The notes: generated by a model not told the origin, from the letters alone. 64,000 nt of DNA from WLWS01 sp047638675 (GCA_047638675.1 JBLIML010000001.1:1-64000); one strand, 5' to 3'; shown: positions 1-9,000, counted from the stretch's first letter. Numbers and translations: made by a program.

Positions 1-1094
1 GCCGCTAACAAATCATTTTCTTCAATAGCCAGGCTACGATTCAAACCTATAAAATCACCACTCTCGCAGACCGGTCCAACAATGTCATAATCCGCTACCG
101 CTGTGGATTGCTGTTCTTTGACAGGCAATATGGCTAACCAGGCGTCGTACAATGCGGGTCGTAGCATATCGTTCATGGCTGCATCGACAATGGCAAAATT
201 CCGACCGCTATTTTTCTTAATATACTCAACACGCATCAACAACACCGCCGCATTACCAACGATCGAACGGCCTGGCTCAAGAAGTAATTCGTATGAGCTG
301 TCATTAATCGTTGTACATATAGCCTGAACCAGGTCCTCAGGACTTGGCGGAGATTCCTCCTGATAACGAATACCGAGACCACCACCCGCATCAATATGCT
401 GCAAATGAATATTGTGGCTTTTTAATTGCTCTACCAAACGCATTATTTTATCGAGAGCATCTATATACGGCGCAATTGTCGTAATTTGCGATCCGATATG
501 ACAATCAATGCCAATGATATTGATATTGCCCAGTTGCTGAGCCTCTATAAAACTTTCCAGCGCATTTTCGTAGGCAATGCCAAATTTGTTATCCTTCAGG
601 CCCGTCGAGATATAGGGGTGAGTGGCCGCGTCCACGTCAGGATTTATTCGCAATGACACCGGTGCCTGCATTTTTTTCTCAGCGGCTACCTGATTAAGGC
701 GAAGCAACTCAGATTTTGACTCTACATTGAAACACTTGATATTGACCTCTAACGCCCTGGCCATTTCATCGCGTCTTTTACCGACTCCTGAAAAAACGAC
801 TTTGGCCGGATCGCCGCCCGCTTTCAACACTCGCTCCAATTCACCAACAGAGACAATATCAAAACCCGAGCCCAATTTTGCTAATACGCTGAGCACGGCA
901 AGGTTACTGTTAGCTTTGACAGCGTAGCAAATCAAATGTCGACGTTGCAGAAGGGAATTATTGTAAGCGTGCCACTGACTTTCAATGGCTGCGCGAGAAT
1001 ATACATAAGCGGGCGTGGAATAACGCTCGGCAACATTGCGCAAAGAAACTCGCTCAGCGAATAACTCACCGTTGGAATAATGAAAATTTGACAT
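1..1094 (-). CDS. lysA: Diaminopimelate decarboxylase (3' end beyond window)
   Basis: PLP-dependent enzyme that decarboxylates meso-diaminopimelate to L-lysine, the last step of lysine synthesis. Reading the minus strand from ATG at 1094 gives an open frame to the window edge (364 codons; family usually about 415), so roughly 50 C-terminal codons are missing. The PLP-lysine motif CYAVKANSN is visible near residue 60, and the catalytic-cysteine motif PVCESGDF lies near the window edge. The start is 4 bp after the lptM stop, so the two are co-transcribed, an arrangement conserved in Gammaproteobacteria. Confidence 0.95.
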   Translation of the reverse strand, partial: MSNFHYSNGELFAERVSLRNVAERYSTPAYVYSRAAIESQWHAYNNSLLQRRHLICYAVKANSNLAVLSVLAKLGSGFDIVSVGELERVLKAGGDPAKVVFSGVGKRRDEMARALEVNIKCFNVESKSELLRLNQVAAEKKMQAPVSLRINPDVDAATHPYISTGLKDNKFGIAYENALESFIEAQQLGNINIIGIDCHIGSQITTIAPYIDALDKIMRLVEQLKSHNIHLQHIDAGGGLGIRYQEESPPSPEDLVQAICTTINDSSYELLLEPGRSIVGNAAVLLMRVEYIKKNSGRNFAIVDAAMNDMLRPALYDAWLAILPVKEQQSTAVADYDIVGPVCESGDFIGLNRSLAIEENDLLA

Positions 1095-1098
1095 CAAC

Positions 1099-1233
1099 TC
1101 AGACTAGTTGCGCGTAATGAACAATTGCGACGTACTTTTTACCGGGCTGATAAAGATCACCTTTTTGCCCACAGCCTGCAAGCGACACGATAACAAACAA
1201 CAAGGTGACTATTTTGATTATTTGAAGACTCAT
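1099..1233 (-). CDS. lptM: LptM (YifL)-type small outer-membrane lipoprotein
   Basis: A 44-residue lipoprotein. A hydrophobic signal (residues 5-18) leads to a lipobox LAGC with the lipidated cysteine at residue 21, followed by the GQKGDLY signature of the LptM/YifL family. In E. coli LptM assists oxidative maturation of the LptD/LptE LPS translocon at the outer membrane; that role is inferred here from homology. A GGGAG ribosome-binding site precedes the ATG. The gene lies 4 bp upstream of lysA, the usual place for this family. Confidence 0.88.
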   Translation of the reverse strand: MSLQIIKIVTLLFVIVSLAGCGQKGDLYQPGKKYVAIVHYAQLV

Positions 1234-1390
1234 GCCATTCTCCCAGGGCTGGATTTATTGCCCATCACGTGAGCGGGATGAAGCATAGCAAATTATCCAC
1301 CTTACGAAAAATGACTTGCATACCTGGAGACAAAATTGCGACGATCAGTGAAATGAAGGTTTCCGGTAACTTAGCTTAGATAAGATAAAA

Positions 1391-2068
1391 ATGACAACGA
1401 ACTCAATAAATGAAGCTGTGATTTTGGAACCCGCCGGCAAACACCGCGCTAGTGTTGTCTGGTTGCACGGCCTTGGTGCTGATGGACATGATTTTGAAAG
1501 CATCGTCCCGGAACTTGGCTTGTCTGACGAGCTGGGTATTCGCTTCATCTTCCCCCACGCACCTAAACGTCCGGTCACTATTAATGGGGGAATGATCATG
1601 CGTTCCTGGTATGACATAAAAAATCCGGACCTCCGCCAGCAGCGTGATAGAGACGATTTTGACGGCTCTGCAGCCATCCTTGCTTCCTGGATAAACGCCG
1701 AAATAGCGTCAGGCATACCTGCCGACAAAATTATTGTCGCGGGTTTCTCCCAGGGAGGCGCCATTACTTTGCATTGCGGCCTGAGCTTCCCACTAACGCT
1801 CGCGGGACTTCTGGTCTTATCTTCGTATTTACCCTTTGCTGATGTCACGGAACAGCAAGCGTCGAAGGCGAACAAGGAAACGCTAATTCTAATGATGCAC
1901 GGTCAACATGACCCGGTAATTCCCATAGATTTTGCCAGGGAATCCTGCGCCTTACTGAAAAGTCTACAGTATCCAATCGAGTGGTATGACTATCCTATGC
2001 AGCACGGCTTGTGCCTGGAAGAAATCAGGCAGATCAGTGATTGGTTGACGAGAACATTGGGCGATTAA
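1391..2068 (+). CDS. Phospholipase/carboxylesterase family alpha/beta hydrolase
   Basis: A 225-residue cytosolic serine hydrolase of the EstB/acyl-protein-thioesterase family. Visible motifs are LHGLGADGHDF (oxyanion region, about residues 25-35), the nucleophile elbow GFSQGG (about 117-122), an Asp in HGQHDPVIP and the catalytic His in MQHGLC near the C terminus. Length is normal for the family (215-225). It is a single gene, convergent with rhlB with a 25 bp gap. It probably hydrolyses short acyl esters; the substrate cannot be read from the sequence. Confidence 0.88.
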   Translation: MTTNSINEAVILEPAGKHRASVVWLHGLGADGHDFESIVPELGLSDELGIRFIFPHAPKRPVTINGGMIMRSWYDIKNPDLRQQRDRDDFDGSAAILASWINAEIASGIPADKIIVAGFSQGGAITLHCGLSFPLTLAGLLVLSSYLPFADVTEQQASKANKETLILMMHGQHDPVIPIDFARESCALLKSLQYPIEWYDYPMQHGLCLEEIRQISDWLTRTLGD

Positions 2069-2093
2069 GAAACGAGTGTGAACTCTCGATAAT

Positions 2094-3362
2094 TTATTTA
2101 CTCGCCTGCCGAGGTCTGCGGGGTCTTGATTTCGAATCTCGTCCTTGTCCCTTGTTAAATTTGCTGGGCGCCCTTTTCAATCTAATCGGCGGCTTTAATT
2201 CCATGAGTAAATCGTCGGTAACTGATTCGGTTGGAATTTTTTGACCGATAAACTCCTCGATTTCCGGTAGTGAAAAAACGAACTCTTCACAAGCGAGGCT
2301 AACCGCATCGCCAGCCGCGCCGGCACGCGCTGTGCGACCGATCCTGTGCACATAATCTTCCGCATTTTGCGGCATATCGTAATTGAAAATATGACTCACT
2401 TCCGGAATATGCAGGCCACGCGCGGCCAAATCTGTCGCTACCAGAATAGGCAATCTGCCTTCGGAAAAATCCTTAAACAGCGTCTGACGTTTTTTCTGCG
2501 GTACATCCCCTGACAAAATGGCCGATTGATAACCATTGCTTTCTAGATAACCCCAAATCAGCTCAGCAGTACGCTTCGTATTAACAAAGACAATCGTTCG
2601 TGTTGGATCAATGCGTCGTAACAAGCCAAATAATAACTTGGCCTTATCTTCCTTGGATACATGATAGAGACACTGTGTAACCCTGTCGGCCGTCACCTGT
2701 TCAGGATTGATACGGACGATGTCCGGATTATTCATGTGCTCATAAGCAAGCTCAGTAACGCGATAAGATAAAGTCGCCGAGAACAACATGTTGAGTCTTT
2801 TCGCCGCATCCGGCATCCGTCTTAAAAGAAAACGAATATCTTTTATAAAACCGAGATCAAACATCCGGTCAGCTTCATCGAGCACCATCACTTCAATATA
2901 TTTAAGCTTCAATACACCTTGTTTCTGATAATCAATGAGACGTCCAGGGGTGCCAACAAGGATATCGACGCCAGCCGCAACCATGTCCCTTTGTTGCAAA
3001 TAGTCCACGCCACCGTAGACGAGACCGACACTCAGATTGGTAAACTGGTTCAGCAACAAAGCATCATTGTAAATCTGGATAGCAAGTTCGCGGGTTGGCG
3101 ACATTATTAGTGCCCGAGGTTGCGCTTGTGGCGGAGCCTCGTTGCTCAACAGGTACTGCATAGTCGCTAATAAAAAGGCTGCCGTCTTTCCTGTGCCGGT
3201 TTGCGCTTGTCCTGCCATGTCATCGCCAGCAAGAATTAAAGGCAAGGTGGCAGCCTGGATTGGCGTGCAGGCGGTAAAGCCGATGACCTGTAATGCCTTC
3301 TGTAAATCGCTATGTAAATTCAGGGCACTAAACTGAATGGGTGTTGTATCCGGAATAATCAA
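2094..3362 (-). CDS. rhlB: ATP-dependent RNA helicase RhlB
   Basis: DEAD-box RNA helicase of 422 residues, which in E. coli works with RNase E in the RNA degradosome. Motifs in order: Q motif (about 29-36), Walker A AQTGTGKT (53-60), PTREL (89-93), DEAD (162-165), SAT (195-197) and HRIGRTARAG (339-348), then a basic tail rich in Arg/Lys/Ser for RNA contact. It is divergent from trxA-rho, the conserved order that supports RhlB over other DEAD proteins. The start is unusual. No ATG exists after the upstream in-frame TAG. TTG at 3362 is the only common start codon but sits just 2 nt after an AAGGAG, so ATT at 3359 or 3356 may be used instead. Confidence 0.92.
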   Translation of the reverse strand: MIIPDTTPIQFSALNLHSDLQKALQVIGFTACTPIQAATLPLILAGDDMAGQAQTGTGKTAAFLLATMQYLLSNEAPPQAQPRALIMSPTRELAIQIYNDALLLNQFTNLSVGLVYGGVDYLQQRDMVAAGVDILVGTPGRLIDYQKQGVLKLKYIEVMVLDEADRMFDLGFIKDIRFLLRRMPDAAKRLNMLFSATLSYRVTELAYEHMNNPDIVRINPEQVTADRVTQCLYHVSKEDKAKLLFGLLRRIDPTRTIVFVNTKRTAELIWGYLESNGYQSAILSGDVPQKKRQTLFKDFSEGRLPILVATDLAARGLHIPEVSHIFNYDMPQNAEDYVHRIGRTARAGAAGDAVSLACEEFVFSLPEIEEFIGQKIPTESVTDDLLMELKPPIRLKRAPSKFNKGQGRDSKSRPRRPRQASK

Positions 3363-3468
3363 TTCTCCTTGTAACGCTAAAAATTCTGAAATGGACTAAT
3401 GACTTGCATTTGTAGCATAAATTCGCTGAAATGGCGTTCCTTATACAACATAAAGGCCATTAATAAAA

Positions 3469-3795
3469 ATGAATGAAAGTATTATTCATGTCAAAGACTC
3501 GACATTTGAAGAACAAGTATTGAAATCTGATTCACCCGTTATGGTGGATTACTGGGCAGAATGGTGTGGCCCCTGCAAAATGATTGCACCTATCCTCGAT
3601 GAAATCGCCGACGAATACAGTGGCAAACTGACTGTAGCGAAACTTAATATTGATGAAAATCAGGAAACACCGCAGAAATATGCCGTGCGTGGTATCCCCA
3701 CGTTGATGATTTTCAAAGATGGTGAAGTCGCCGCTACGAAAGTGGGCGCCGTATCCAAATCTCAGCTATCCGCTTTTATTGATAGCGCCATATAA
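3469..3795 (+). CDS. trxA: Thioredoxin 1
   Basis: Cytosolic dithiol-disulfide oxidoreductase of 108 residues, the standard length. The WCGPC active site is at residues 32-36, with the structural cis-proline in GIPTL (P77). It reduces ribonucleotide reductase, PAPS reductase, methionine sulfoxide reductases and other client proteins using electrons from TrxB. It lies between divergent rhlB and downstream rho, as in E. coli. Confidence 0.97.
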   Translation: MNESIIHVKDSTFEEQVLKSDSPVMVDYWAEWCGPCKMIAPILDEIADEYSGKLTVAKLNIDENQETPQKYAVRGIPTLMIFKDGEVAATKVGAVSKSQLSAFIDSAI

Positions 3796-3906
3796 ATTTA
3801 CTGGACGAATGTAAAACAACGTGCTAGTTTGACTGACAATATCAACCCGTTCTTTCTGATTAACCCCTCAAAATAGTATTTTTTAGAATTTACAAAGTTA
3901 TTTGTT

Positions 3907-3933
3907 CGGGCATGAATTATGCCCGTATTTTCT
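3907..3933 (+). terminator. Hairpin with U-rich tail between trxA and rho
   Basis: A 7-bp stem CGGGCAT/ATGCCCG with a 5-nt loop (3907-3925) is followed by TATTTTCT. It could terminate trxA transcription, or act as an attenuator in the rho leader, since rho begins 31 nt further on. rho leaders are known to be autoregulated in E. coli. The T-tract is imperfect, so termination may be partial. Confidence 0.5.
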
Positions 3934-3963
3934 ATCCACTTAACCCACACACTTCCGTAGTCT

Positions 3964-5220
3964 ATGAACCTAACAGAACTCAAACAACAACCCGCATCCG
4001 ATCTCATCACTCTGTCTGAAACCCTTGGCCTTGAAAATCTTGCTCGCTCCCGCAAGCAGGACGTTATATTTGAAATACTCAAGGCGCACGCCAAAAAAGG
4101 CGAAGATATATATGGCGATGGCGTTCTGGAAATACTCCAGGATGGATTCGGTTTTTTGCGCTCCGCTGGCAGCTCCTATCTTGCAGGACCCGACGATATC
4201 TACGTTTCACCAAGCCAGATAAGACGTTTCAACTTGAGAACAGGCGATAATATCGCCGGGAAAATTCGACCACCAAAAGACGGTGAACGTTATTTTGCTT
4301 TACTCAAGGTTGCTGAAATTAATTTCGAAGCGCCGGAGAAAGCGAAAAATAAAATTCTGTTTGAGAACCTGACGCCTCTATTTGCTCAGGAACGTTTAAA
4401 ACTCGAATTAGGAAATGGTAGCACCGAAGATATAACACCCCGCATTATCGATCTGGTCGCCCCTATCGGTAAGGGACAACGCGGCTTGATAGTATCACCA
4501 CCGAAAGCAGGAAAGACCATGATCCTGCAATCCATCGCACAATCCATTGTGCATAACCAACCTGAATGCCATCTGATTGTACTGCTAATAGATGAACGAC
4601 CGGAGGAAGTCACAGAGATGACGCGCTCGGTTCGTGGCGAGGTGATCTCAAGTACATTTGATGAACCGGCAAGCCGGCACGTACAGGTGGCAGAAATGGT
4701 GATCGCGCGCGCAAAACGCCTGACCGAACACAAAAAAGATGTCGTGATCCTTCTGGATTCTATCACTCGTCTCGCTCGAGCATACAACACAGTCGTACCT
4801 GCCTCCGGTAAAGTGCTGACCGGTGGTGTTGATGCCAATGCGCTGCAACGTCCCAAACGTTTCTTTGGCGCCGCACGTAATATTGAAGAAGGTGGCAGCC
4901 TGACCATTCTGGCAACAGCGCTAGTCGAAACCGGTTCTCGTATGGACGACGTTATTTACGAGGAATTTAAAGGTACCGGTAATATGGAGCTACATCTGGA
5001 CAGAGAAATTGCCGAAAAGCGCATCTATCCTGCCATCAATATCAATCGTTCCGGCACACGTCGTGAAGAATTACTGACCGACAAAGATGAATTGCAGAAA
5101 ATTTGGATACTTAGAAAACTCTTACATCCCATGGAATCACTTGCAGCGATGGAATTTCTGATGGAGAGACTAAAAGCGACCAAGAACAACGCTGAATTTT
5201 TTGATGCGATGAAGCGATAG
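3964..5220 (+). CDS. rho: Transcription termination factor Rho
   Basis: Hexameric RNA-dependent ATPase/helicase that ends transcription at Rho-dependent sites; 418 residues, close to the 419 of E. coli. An N-terminal SAP-like helical region (1-47) and a cold-shock-type primary RNA-binding domain with GFGFLR (61-66) precede the RecA-type ATPase core, with Walker A SPPKAGKT (about 178-185) and the LLIDERPEEVTEM block. The secondary-site segments follow, including TGGVDANAL near 280. Start and length agree with the family. Confidence 0.98.
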   Translation: MNLTELKQQPASDLITLSETLGLENLARSRKQDVIFEILKAHAKKGEDIYGDGVLEILQDGFGFLRSAGSSYLAGPDDIYVSPSQIRRFNLRTGDNIAGKIRPPKDGERYFALLKVAEINFEAPEKAKNKILFENLTPLFAQERLKLELGNGSTEDITPRIIDLVAPIGKGQRGLIVSPPKAGKTMILQSIAQSIVHNQPECHLIVLLIDERPEEVTEMTRSVRGEVISSTFDEPASRHVQVAEMVIARAKRLTEHKKDVVILLDSITRLARAYNTVVPASGKVLTGGVDANALQRPKRFFGAARNIEEGGSLTILATALVETGSRMDDVIYEEFKGTGNMELHLDREIAEKRIYPAININRSGTRREELLTDKDELQKIWILRKLLHPMESLAAMEFLMERLKATKNNAEFFDAMKR

Positions 5221-5237
5221 TTCTTTTTACAATTTTG

Positions 5238-5864
5238 CTAATGAGACTGATTAATCCGTCTCAATTTATCTTCCTGCGTTAATCTGTAAAACTTTCTTAA
5301 TTCCTGTAGCAACTCTTGCCTCCCCTGATTATTCAGGAAATTTGACTCAAGTTGCCAACAGTATTTTTCCGCGAGATTACTGGCATCGCGGTAACGTTGC
5401 AATTCTGATTCGTCCAGCATTTTATGGAAACTTACCTTCTCAAATAATAGCTGCCTGAGCTGTCCAGGCGCTAAGCGTTCGTTTTGTCTTTCCAGACACA
5501 ACACCAGCATGACAAACTTGTCTATTTCAGCCTGAAGCTCCATTTCCAGCATGGTGACACTACGATCAAAGGAGGCGTTCCAGATCAGGTACAGAAAATG
5601 GCTGACACCCTCAAGGGCCAAACAAAAATCTTCCAGGTTACCCTGGTGCAAATGTTGCATTGGATCATCATCTATTATTCTTTCGACAACATCATTATGC
5701 AAATACAATGACAAACTCAATTCACCGCCGTCTTGTCTAAGCAGTAATTTTTCTTTCAGATGCGGGTTTGAATTGCTGTTGTCCAGCGTAGTTGCAAGAC
5801 AATGATTCGTAATCAAATAGTCATTTACATTCTGAGCGATATTAAGCTCGTAAATGTCCTGCAA
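5238..5864 (-). CDS. Conserved hypothetical protein A of a two-gene unit
   Basis: A 208-residue predicted soluble, mostly helical, acidic protein. I do not recognise a named family. No signal peptide, transmembrane segment, metal motif or nucleotide-binding motif is visible. The C-terminal 60 residues are charged and coiled-coil-like. It follows the gene at 5900-6523 in the same direction with a 35 bp gap, so the two probably share an mRNA. It is convergent with rho (17 bp gap). Confidence 0.6.
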   Translation of the reverse strand: MQDIYELNIAQNVNDYLITNHCLATTLDNSNSNPHLKEKLLLRQDGGELSLSLYLHNDVVERIIDDDPMQHLHQGNLEDFCLALEGVSHFLYLIWNASFDRSVTMLEMELQAEIDKFVMLVLCLERQNERLAPGQLRQLLFEKVSFHKMLDESELQRYRDASNLAEKYCWQLESNFLNNQGRQELLQELRKFYRLTQEDKLRRINQSH

Positions 5865-5899
5865 CTGCGCTTGTAGGTTTGTGAAAGAAATATCAGATC

Positions 5900-6523
5900 C
5901 TAGTGTGTAAGCCTGTTGACTTTCACGGTTTGAATGCCGAGCTTTTGTAATTTGTTCTCGGCGTTTTTACTCCCACTACATAGCCAGATTTCATAGAGTC
6001 TCAGTACATCCCTATCGTTACTCAGGTTTGTTCTATCGCCAACTTCTGCGAGCACATCTACAAATTCAGCGAAACGATCTGAGAGTTCATGAAAGATCGT
6101 GCTAAAGACTTTTGTGCTTCTGGAAACCCGACTTGAATCCGCCAGAAATCCATAGGCGCTGCCGCCCATGTTTATGTAGTAGTCCACATCCACCAGGCTA
6201 CGGCCCAAACTCTGAGGAAACAGTCCTGAAATGAAAAGGGCAACATCACCAAGGCGTCGCAAAGCCGCATCTCTTTCATTAAGAGTGCTGGCACTGATGG
6301 CGTCGGCATACATCACCGCCAGAGGTTTTAACATCACACCCTCTTCTGTGAGCTCAAATAGCTGTTCGGCCTGAACGAAGACGGTGAGTAGATTGCTTAA
6401 GTACAGGGTTGTTTCGTGACAGGTGGCTAGTTGATGTTTGGAAATGGCCTCTTGCAAGGCTTCTTGAAAAAAGTCCTGTGGATTGACTCCAGTGATCAAA
6501 TGTTCATTAGCATTCGGTAACAT
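5900..6523 (-). CDS. Conserved hypothetical protein B of a two-gene unit
   Basis: A 207-residue predicted soluble helical protein without a recognisable domain. The N-terminal part contains a paired-helix pattern. The segment near the middle, SLVDVDYYINMGGSAYGFLA, reads like a conserved core, and Cys is scarce. It is followed after 35 bp by the similarly sized gene at 5238. The ATG is preceded by GGAGGAC on the minus strand, a good ribosome-binding site. Function unknown. Confidence 0.65.
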   Translation of the reverse strand: MLPNANEHLITGVNPQDFFQEALQEAISKHQLATCHETTLYLSNLLTVFVQAEQLFELTEEGVMLKPLAVMYADAISASTLNERDAALRRLGDVALFISGLFPQSLGRSLVDVDYYINMGGSAYGFLADSSRVSRSTKVFSTIFHELSDRFAEFVDVLAEVGDRTNLSNDRDVLRLYEIWLCSGSKNAENKLQKLGIQTVKVNRLTH

Positions 6524-6746
6524 AACCGTCCTCCGTATTCACATTTATTCAAAACTGCATAAACAACTTATCGTCTAAACAGGCTCTACACTTTAGAACA
6601 TACCAAACATTACCTTATTAATGGAAGTCAGCACTCACATCACTTGGCTGACAATTGCATCAAATTCCGCATGATCTCTTTCTCAGATTAGTTTAGACAG
6701 GAGATTGCATACTTCTTCATGAGCAAATATGCGACGGGATAGACAA

Positions 6747-6819
6747 AATTAACTGGGGTCAGAGTAACAATTCAGAAACACTCACGAGATATTTATTGGA
6801 TTGTTACTCTGATCCATAT
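6747..6819. repeat. Palindromic repeat element, copy 1 (imperfect)
   Basis: Left arm GGGGTCAGAGTAACAAT (6755-6771) pairs with ATTGTTACTCTGATCC (6800-6815), with one mismatch and a loop of about 28 nt. The loop contains CAGAAACAC..ACGAGATA, which also occurs in reverse complement in the loop of copy 2 (7201-7276). The two are therefore copies of one element in opposite orientation. Arms of the GGGGTCAGAGTAA type are common in REP-like elements of Proteobacteria. The rest of the 6524-6879 gap shows no gene. Confidence 0.85.
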
Positions 6820-6879
6820 TTTTACAACAAATAGCTGTAAGGCGTCTTTCATCATGCCGCCGCTATTATTAAGTCTCCC

Positions 6880-7200
6880 TTATTCGGGTTTCGAATATTC
6901 CCAGGGATTCAATACCTCAACACCTGTACGTATAAAATCATCGACATTTCGGGTAACGACTGTCATTCCATGAACCAATGCAGTAGCCGCAATAAGTGCG
7001 TCGCGATCTGACCTGGGATCTGGCACATGCAACTTGGCGCAGCATTGTGCAACTGCAGTATCGACAGGCAGAATATTGTCAGAAAACGCGGGTAGCACAT
7101 GAGTGTTGAGCCAGGAACGGAGTACAGCACCTTGTGCTGGTTCTCGACGTTCGACTAAAAGCATACCTGTTTCAAGCTCCAAAACCGTAATAACCGACAT
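6880..7200 (-). pseudogene. VapC-type PIN-domain toxin, N-terminally truncated
   Basis: The 106-codon frame matches the C-terminal three quarters of a VapC PIN endoribonuclease: SVITVLELETG (middle acidic position), SDRDALIAATA (third acidic position) and VTRNVDDF (fourth). VapC proteins are usually 130-140 residues and begin with an LLDTNV segment that carries the first catalytic Asp. That segment is absent, because the frame runs straight into the palindromic repeat at 7201. No VapB antitoxin frame is visible next to it. Loss of one metal ligand makes nuclease activity unlikely. Confidence 0.8.
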
Positions 7201-7276
7201 GTAATTGGGGGTCAGAGTAACAATTCAACAGTTATCTCGTCCGTGTTTCTGATTTGTTACTCTGACCCCCAATTAA
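7201..7276. repeat. Palindromic repeat element, copy 2 (perfect arms)
   Basis: The 21-nt arms at 7203-7223 and 7254-7274 are perfect inverted repeats around a 30-nt loop. The loop is the reverse complement, with a few changes, of the loop of copy 1 at 6747-6819, so this copy is inverted relative to it. It abuts the broken 5' end of the PIN gene and ends just before the groL terminator. Confidence 0.9.
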
Positions 7277-7278
7277 AT

Positions 7279-7306
7279 AAAAAAAACCCGCCGTAAGGCG
7301 GGTTTT
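7279..7306 (-). terminator. Rho-independent terminator of groESL
   Basis: The stem AAAACCCGCC/GGCGGGTTTT (7283-7292 and 7297-7306) has a 4-nt loop. Read on the minus strand it is followed by a run of eight T (complement of 7279-7286), 30 nt past the groL stop. This is a textbook intrinsic terminator in the groL direction. Confidence 0.92.
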
Positions 7307-7335
7307 CTAGTTACTACTTTACGGGGTAAGTCAGC

Positions 7336-8982
7336 TTACATCATGCCGCCCATACCGCCCATACCACCCATATCAGGCATACCACCACCGCCGGCTGCCT
7401 CTTCCTTAGGGGCTTCGGCAATCATGACTTCAGTGGTCAACAACAAACTGGCAACTGATGCCGCATTTTGTAATGCGAAACGTACCACCTTGGTCGGATC
7501 CAAAATACCCATTTTGATCATGTCACCAAACTCACCGGTTTGTGCATTGTAGCCATAGTTGGCTTCACCGTTAGCGACCTGGTTCAGAATAACAGAAGCC
7601 TCATCACCAGCATTGGTTACGATCTGACGCAGAGGCTCTTCCATGGCGCGAAGCAGGATGTCGACACCGACCTGTTGATCAGCATTCTTACCTTTGACCT
7701 TACCTACAGCCTTCAGTGTGCGCACGAGTGCTACGCCGCCGCCTGGGACAACACCCTCTTCAACAGCAGCGCGAGTTGAATGCAGTGCGTCTTCTACGCG
7801 TGCTTTCTTCTCTTTCATTTCCACTTCGGTAGATGCACCAACCTTGATAACAGCAACACCGCCAGCCAGTTTGGCCACACGTTCCTGCAGTTTTTCACGG
7901 TCGTAATCGGAGCTGGACTCTTCAATTTGTGAACGAATCTGCTTTACCCGACCTTCGATATCCTTGGTCTTGCCACCACCATCAATAATGGTCGTGTTTT
8001 CTTTGGTGATCTGGATACGTTTAGCTTTGCCCAAATCGTCAAGGGTGGCCTTCTCCAAAGACAACCCAACTTCTTCGGCAATCACGACCGCGCCAGTGAG
8101 GACAGCAATATCTTCCAGCATGGCTTTGCGACGATCACCGAATCCAGGCGCTTTCACTGCAGCAACCTTAACGATACCGCGCATGTTGTTAACCACCAAT
8201 GTTGCCAGTGCTTCACCTTCAATATCTTCAGAGATAATCAGCAAAGGCTTACCTGCTTTAGCAACGGCTTCCAGTATCGGCAGCAGATCACGTACATTGG
8301 AAATCTTTTTGTCGTGTAGAAGAATCAGAGGTGCTTCAAGATCGACGCTCATCGTATCCTGATTATTGATGAAGTAAGGGGACAGGTAACCACGGTCAAA
8401 CTGCATACCTTCAACCACATCCAGTTCGTCTTCCAAAGATGAACCCTCTTCTACGGTAATCACGCCTTCTTTCCCGACCTTTTCCATTGCCTCGGCAATA
8501 CGTTTGCCAATTGACTCATCGGAGTTGGCAGAGATAGTGCCTACCTGAGCAATAGATTTACTGTCTGCACAAGGCTTGGACAGTTTTTTCAGCTCGGCAA
8601 CAGCGCTAAGCACAGCCAGATCGATGCCTCGCTTGACATCCATTGGATTGGTGCCAGCAGCAACAGCTTTCAAGCCTTCACGAACAATCGCCTGAGCAAG
8701 TACGGTAGCTGTCGTGGTTCCGTCACCAGCGACATCTGAGGTCTTGGAAGCAACTTCCTTAACCATTTGCGCACCCATGTTCTCAAACCTGTCTAAAAGC
8801 TCAATTTCTTTCGCAACTGACACACCGTCTTTAGTAACAGTGGGAGCGCCAAAGCTCTTTTCCAGCACAACATTGCGACCTTTTGGTCCTAGCGTCTGTT
8901 TTACAGCATTGGCAAGAATGTTAACGCCTCTCGCCATGCGGCTACGTGCGTCATCGCCAAATATAACTTCTTTTGCACTCAT
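7336..8982 (-). CDS. groL: Chaperonin GroEL (60 kDa)
   Basis: ATP-dependent tetradecameric chaperonin of 548 residues that folds cytosolic proteins inside a GroES-capped cavity. The ATP-site blocks (DGTTTATVLAQAI near residue 87, GDEASVILN near 478) and the Gly-Met-rich tail GGMGGMGGMM are present. It lies 18 bp downstream of groS in the standard groSL operon, with a strong terminator after it. Expression is likely controlled by the CIRCE site upstream of groS. Confidence 0.99.
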   Translation of the reverse strand: MSAKEVIFGDDARSRMARGVNILANAVKQTLGPKGRNVVLEKSFGAPTVTKDGVSVAKEIELLDRFENMGAQMVKEVASKTSDVAGDGTTTATVLAQAIVREGLKAVAAGTNPMDVKRGIDLAVLSAVAELKKLSKPCADSKSIAQVGTISANSDESIGKRIAEAMEKVGKEGVITVEEGSSLEDELDVVEGMQFDRGYLSPYFINNQDTMSVDLEAPLILLHDKKISNVRDLLPILEAVAKAGKPLLIISEDIEGEALATLVVNNMRGIVKVAAVKAPGFGDRRKAMLEDIAVLTGAVVIAEEVGLSLEKATLDDLGKAKRIQITKENTTIIDGGGKTKDIEGRVKQIRSQIEESSSDYDREKLQERVAKLAGGVAVIKVGASTEVEMKEKKARVEDALHSTRAAVEEGVVPGGGVALVRTLKAVGKVKGKNADQQVGVDILLRAMEEPLRQIVTNAGDEASVILNQVANGEANYGYNAQTGEFGDMIKMGILDPTKVVRFALQNAASVASLLLTTEVMIAEAPKEEAAGGGGMPDMGGMGGMGGMM

Positions 8983-9000
8983 GTTAATTATCTCCTCTTA

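Noticed and set aside
1345..1875. Long minus-strand frame opposite the esterase gene
   Set aside because: It mirrors the esterase at 1391-2068 in another frame; the sense strand has clear hydrolase motifs, so the antisense frame is a shadow.
6880..7200. Functional toxin-antitoxin module
   Set aside because: The PIN domain lacks its first catalytic Asp and no antitoxin gene is adjacent; it is a remnant.
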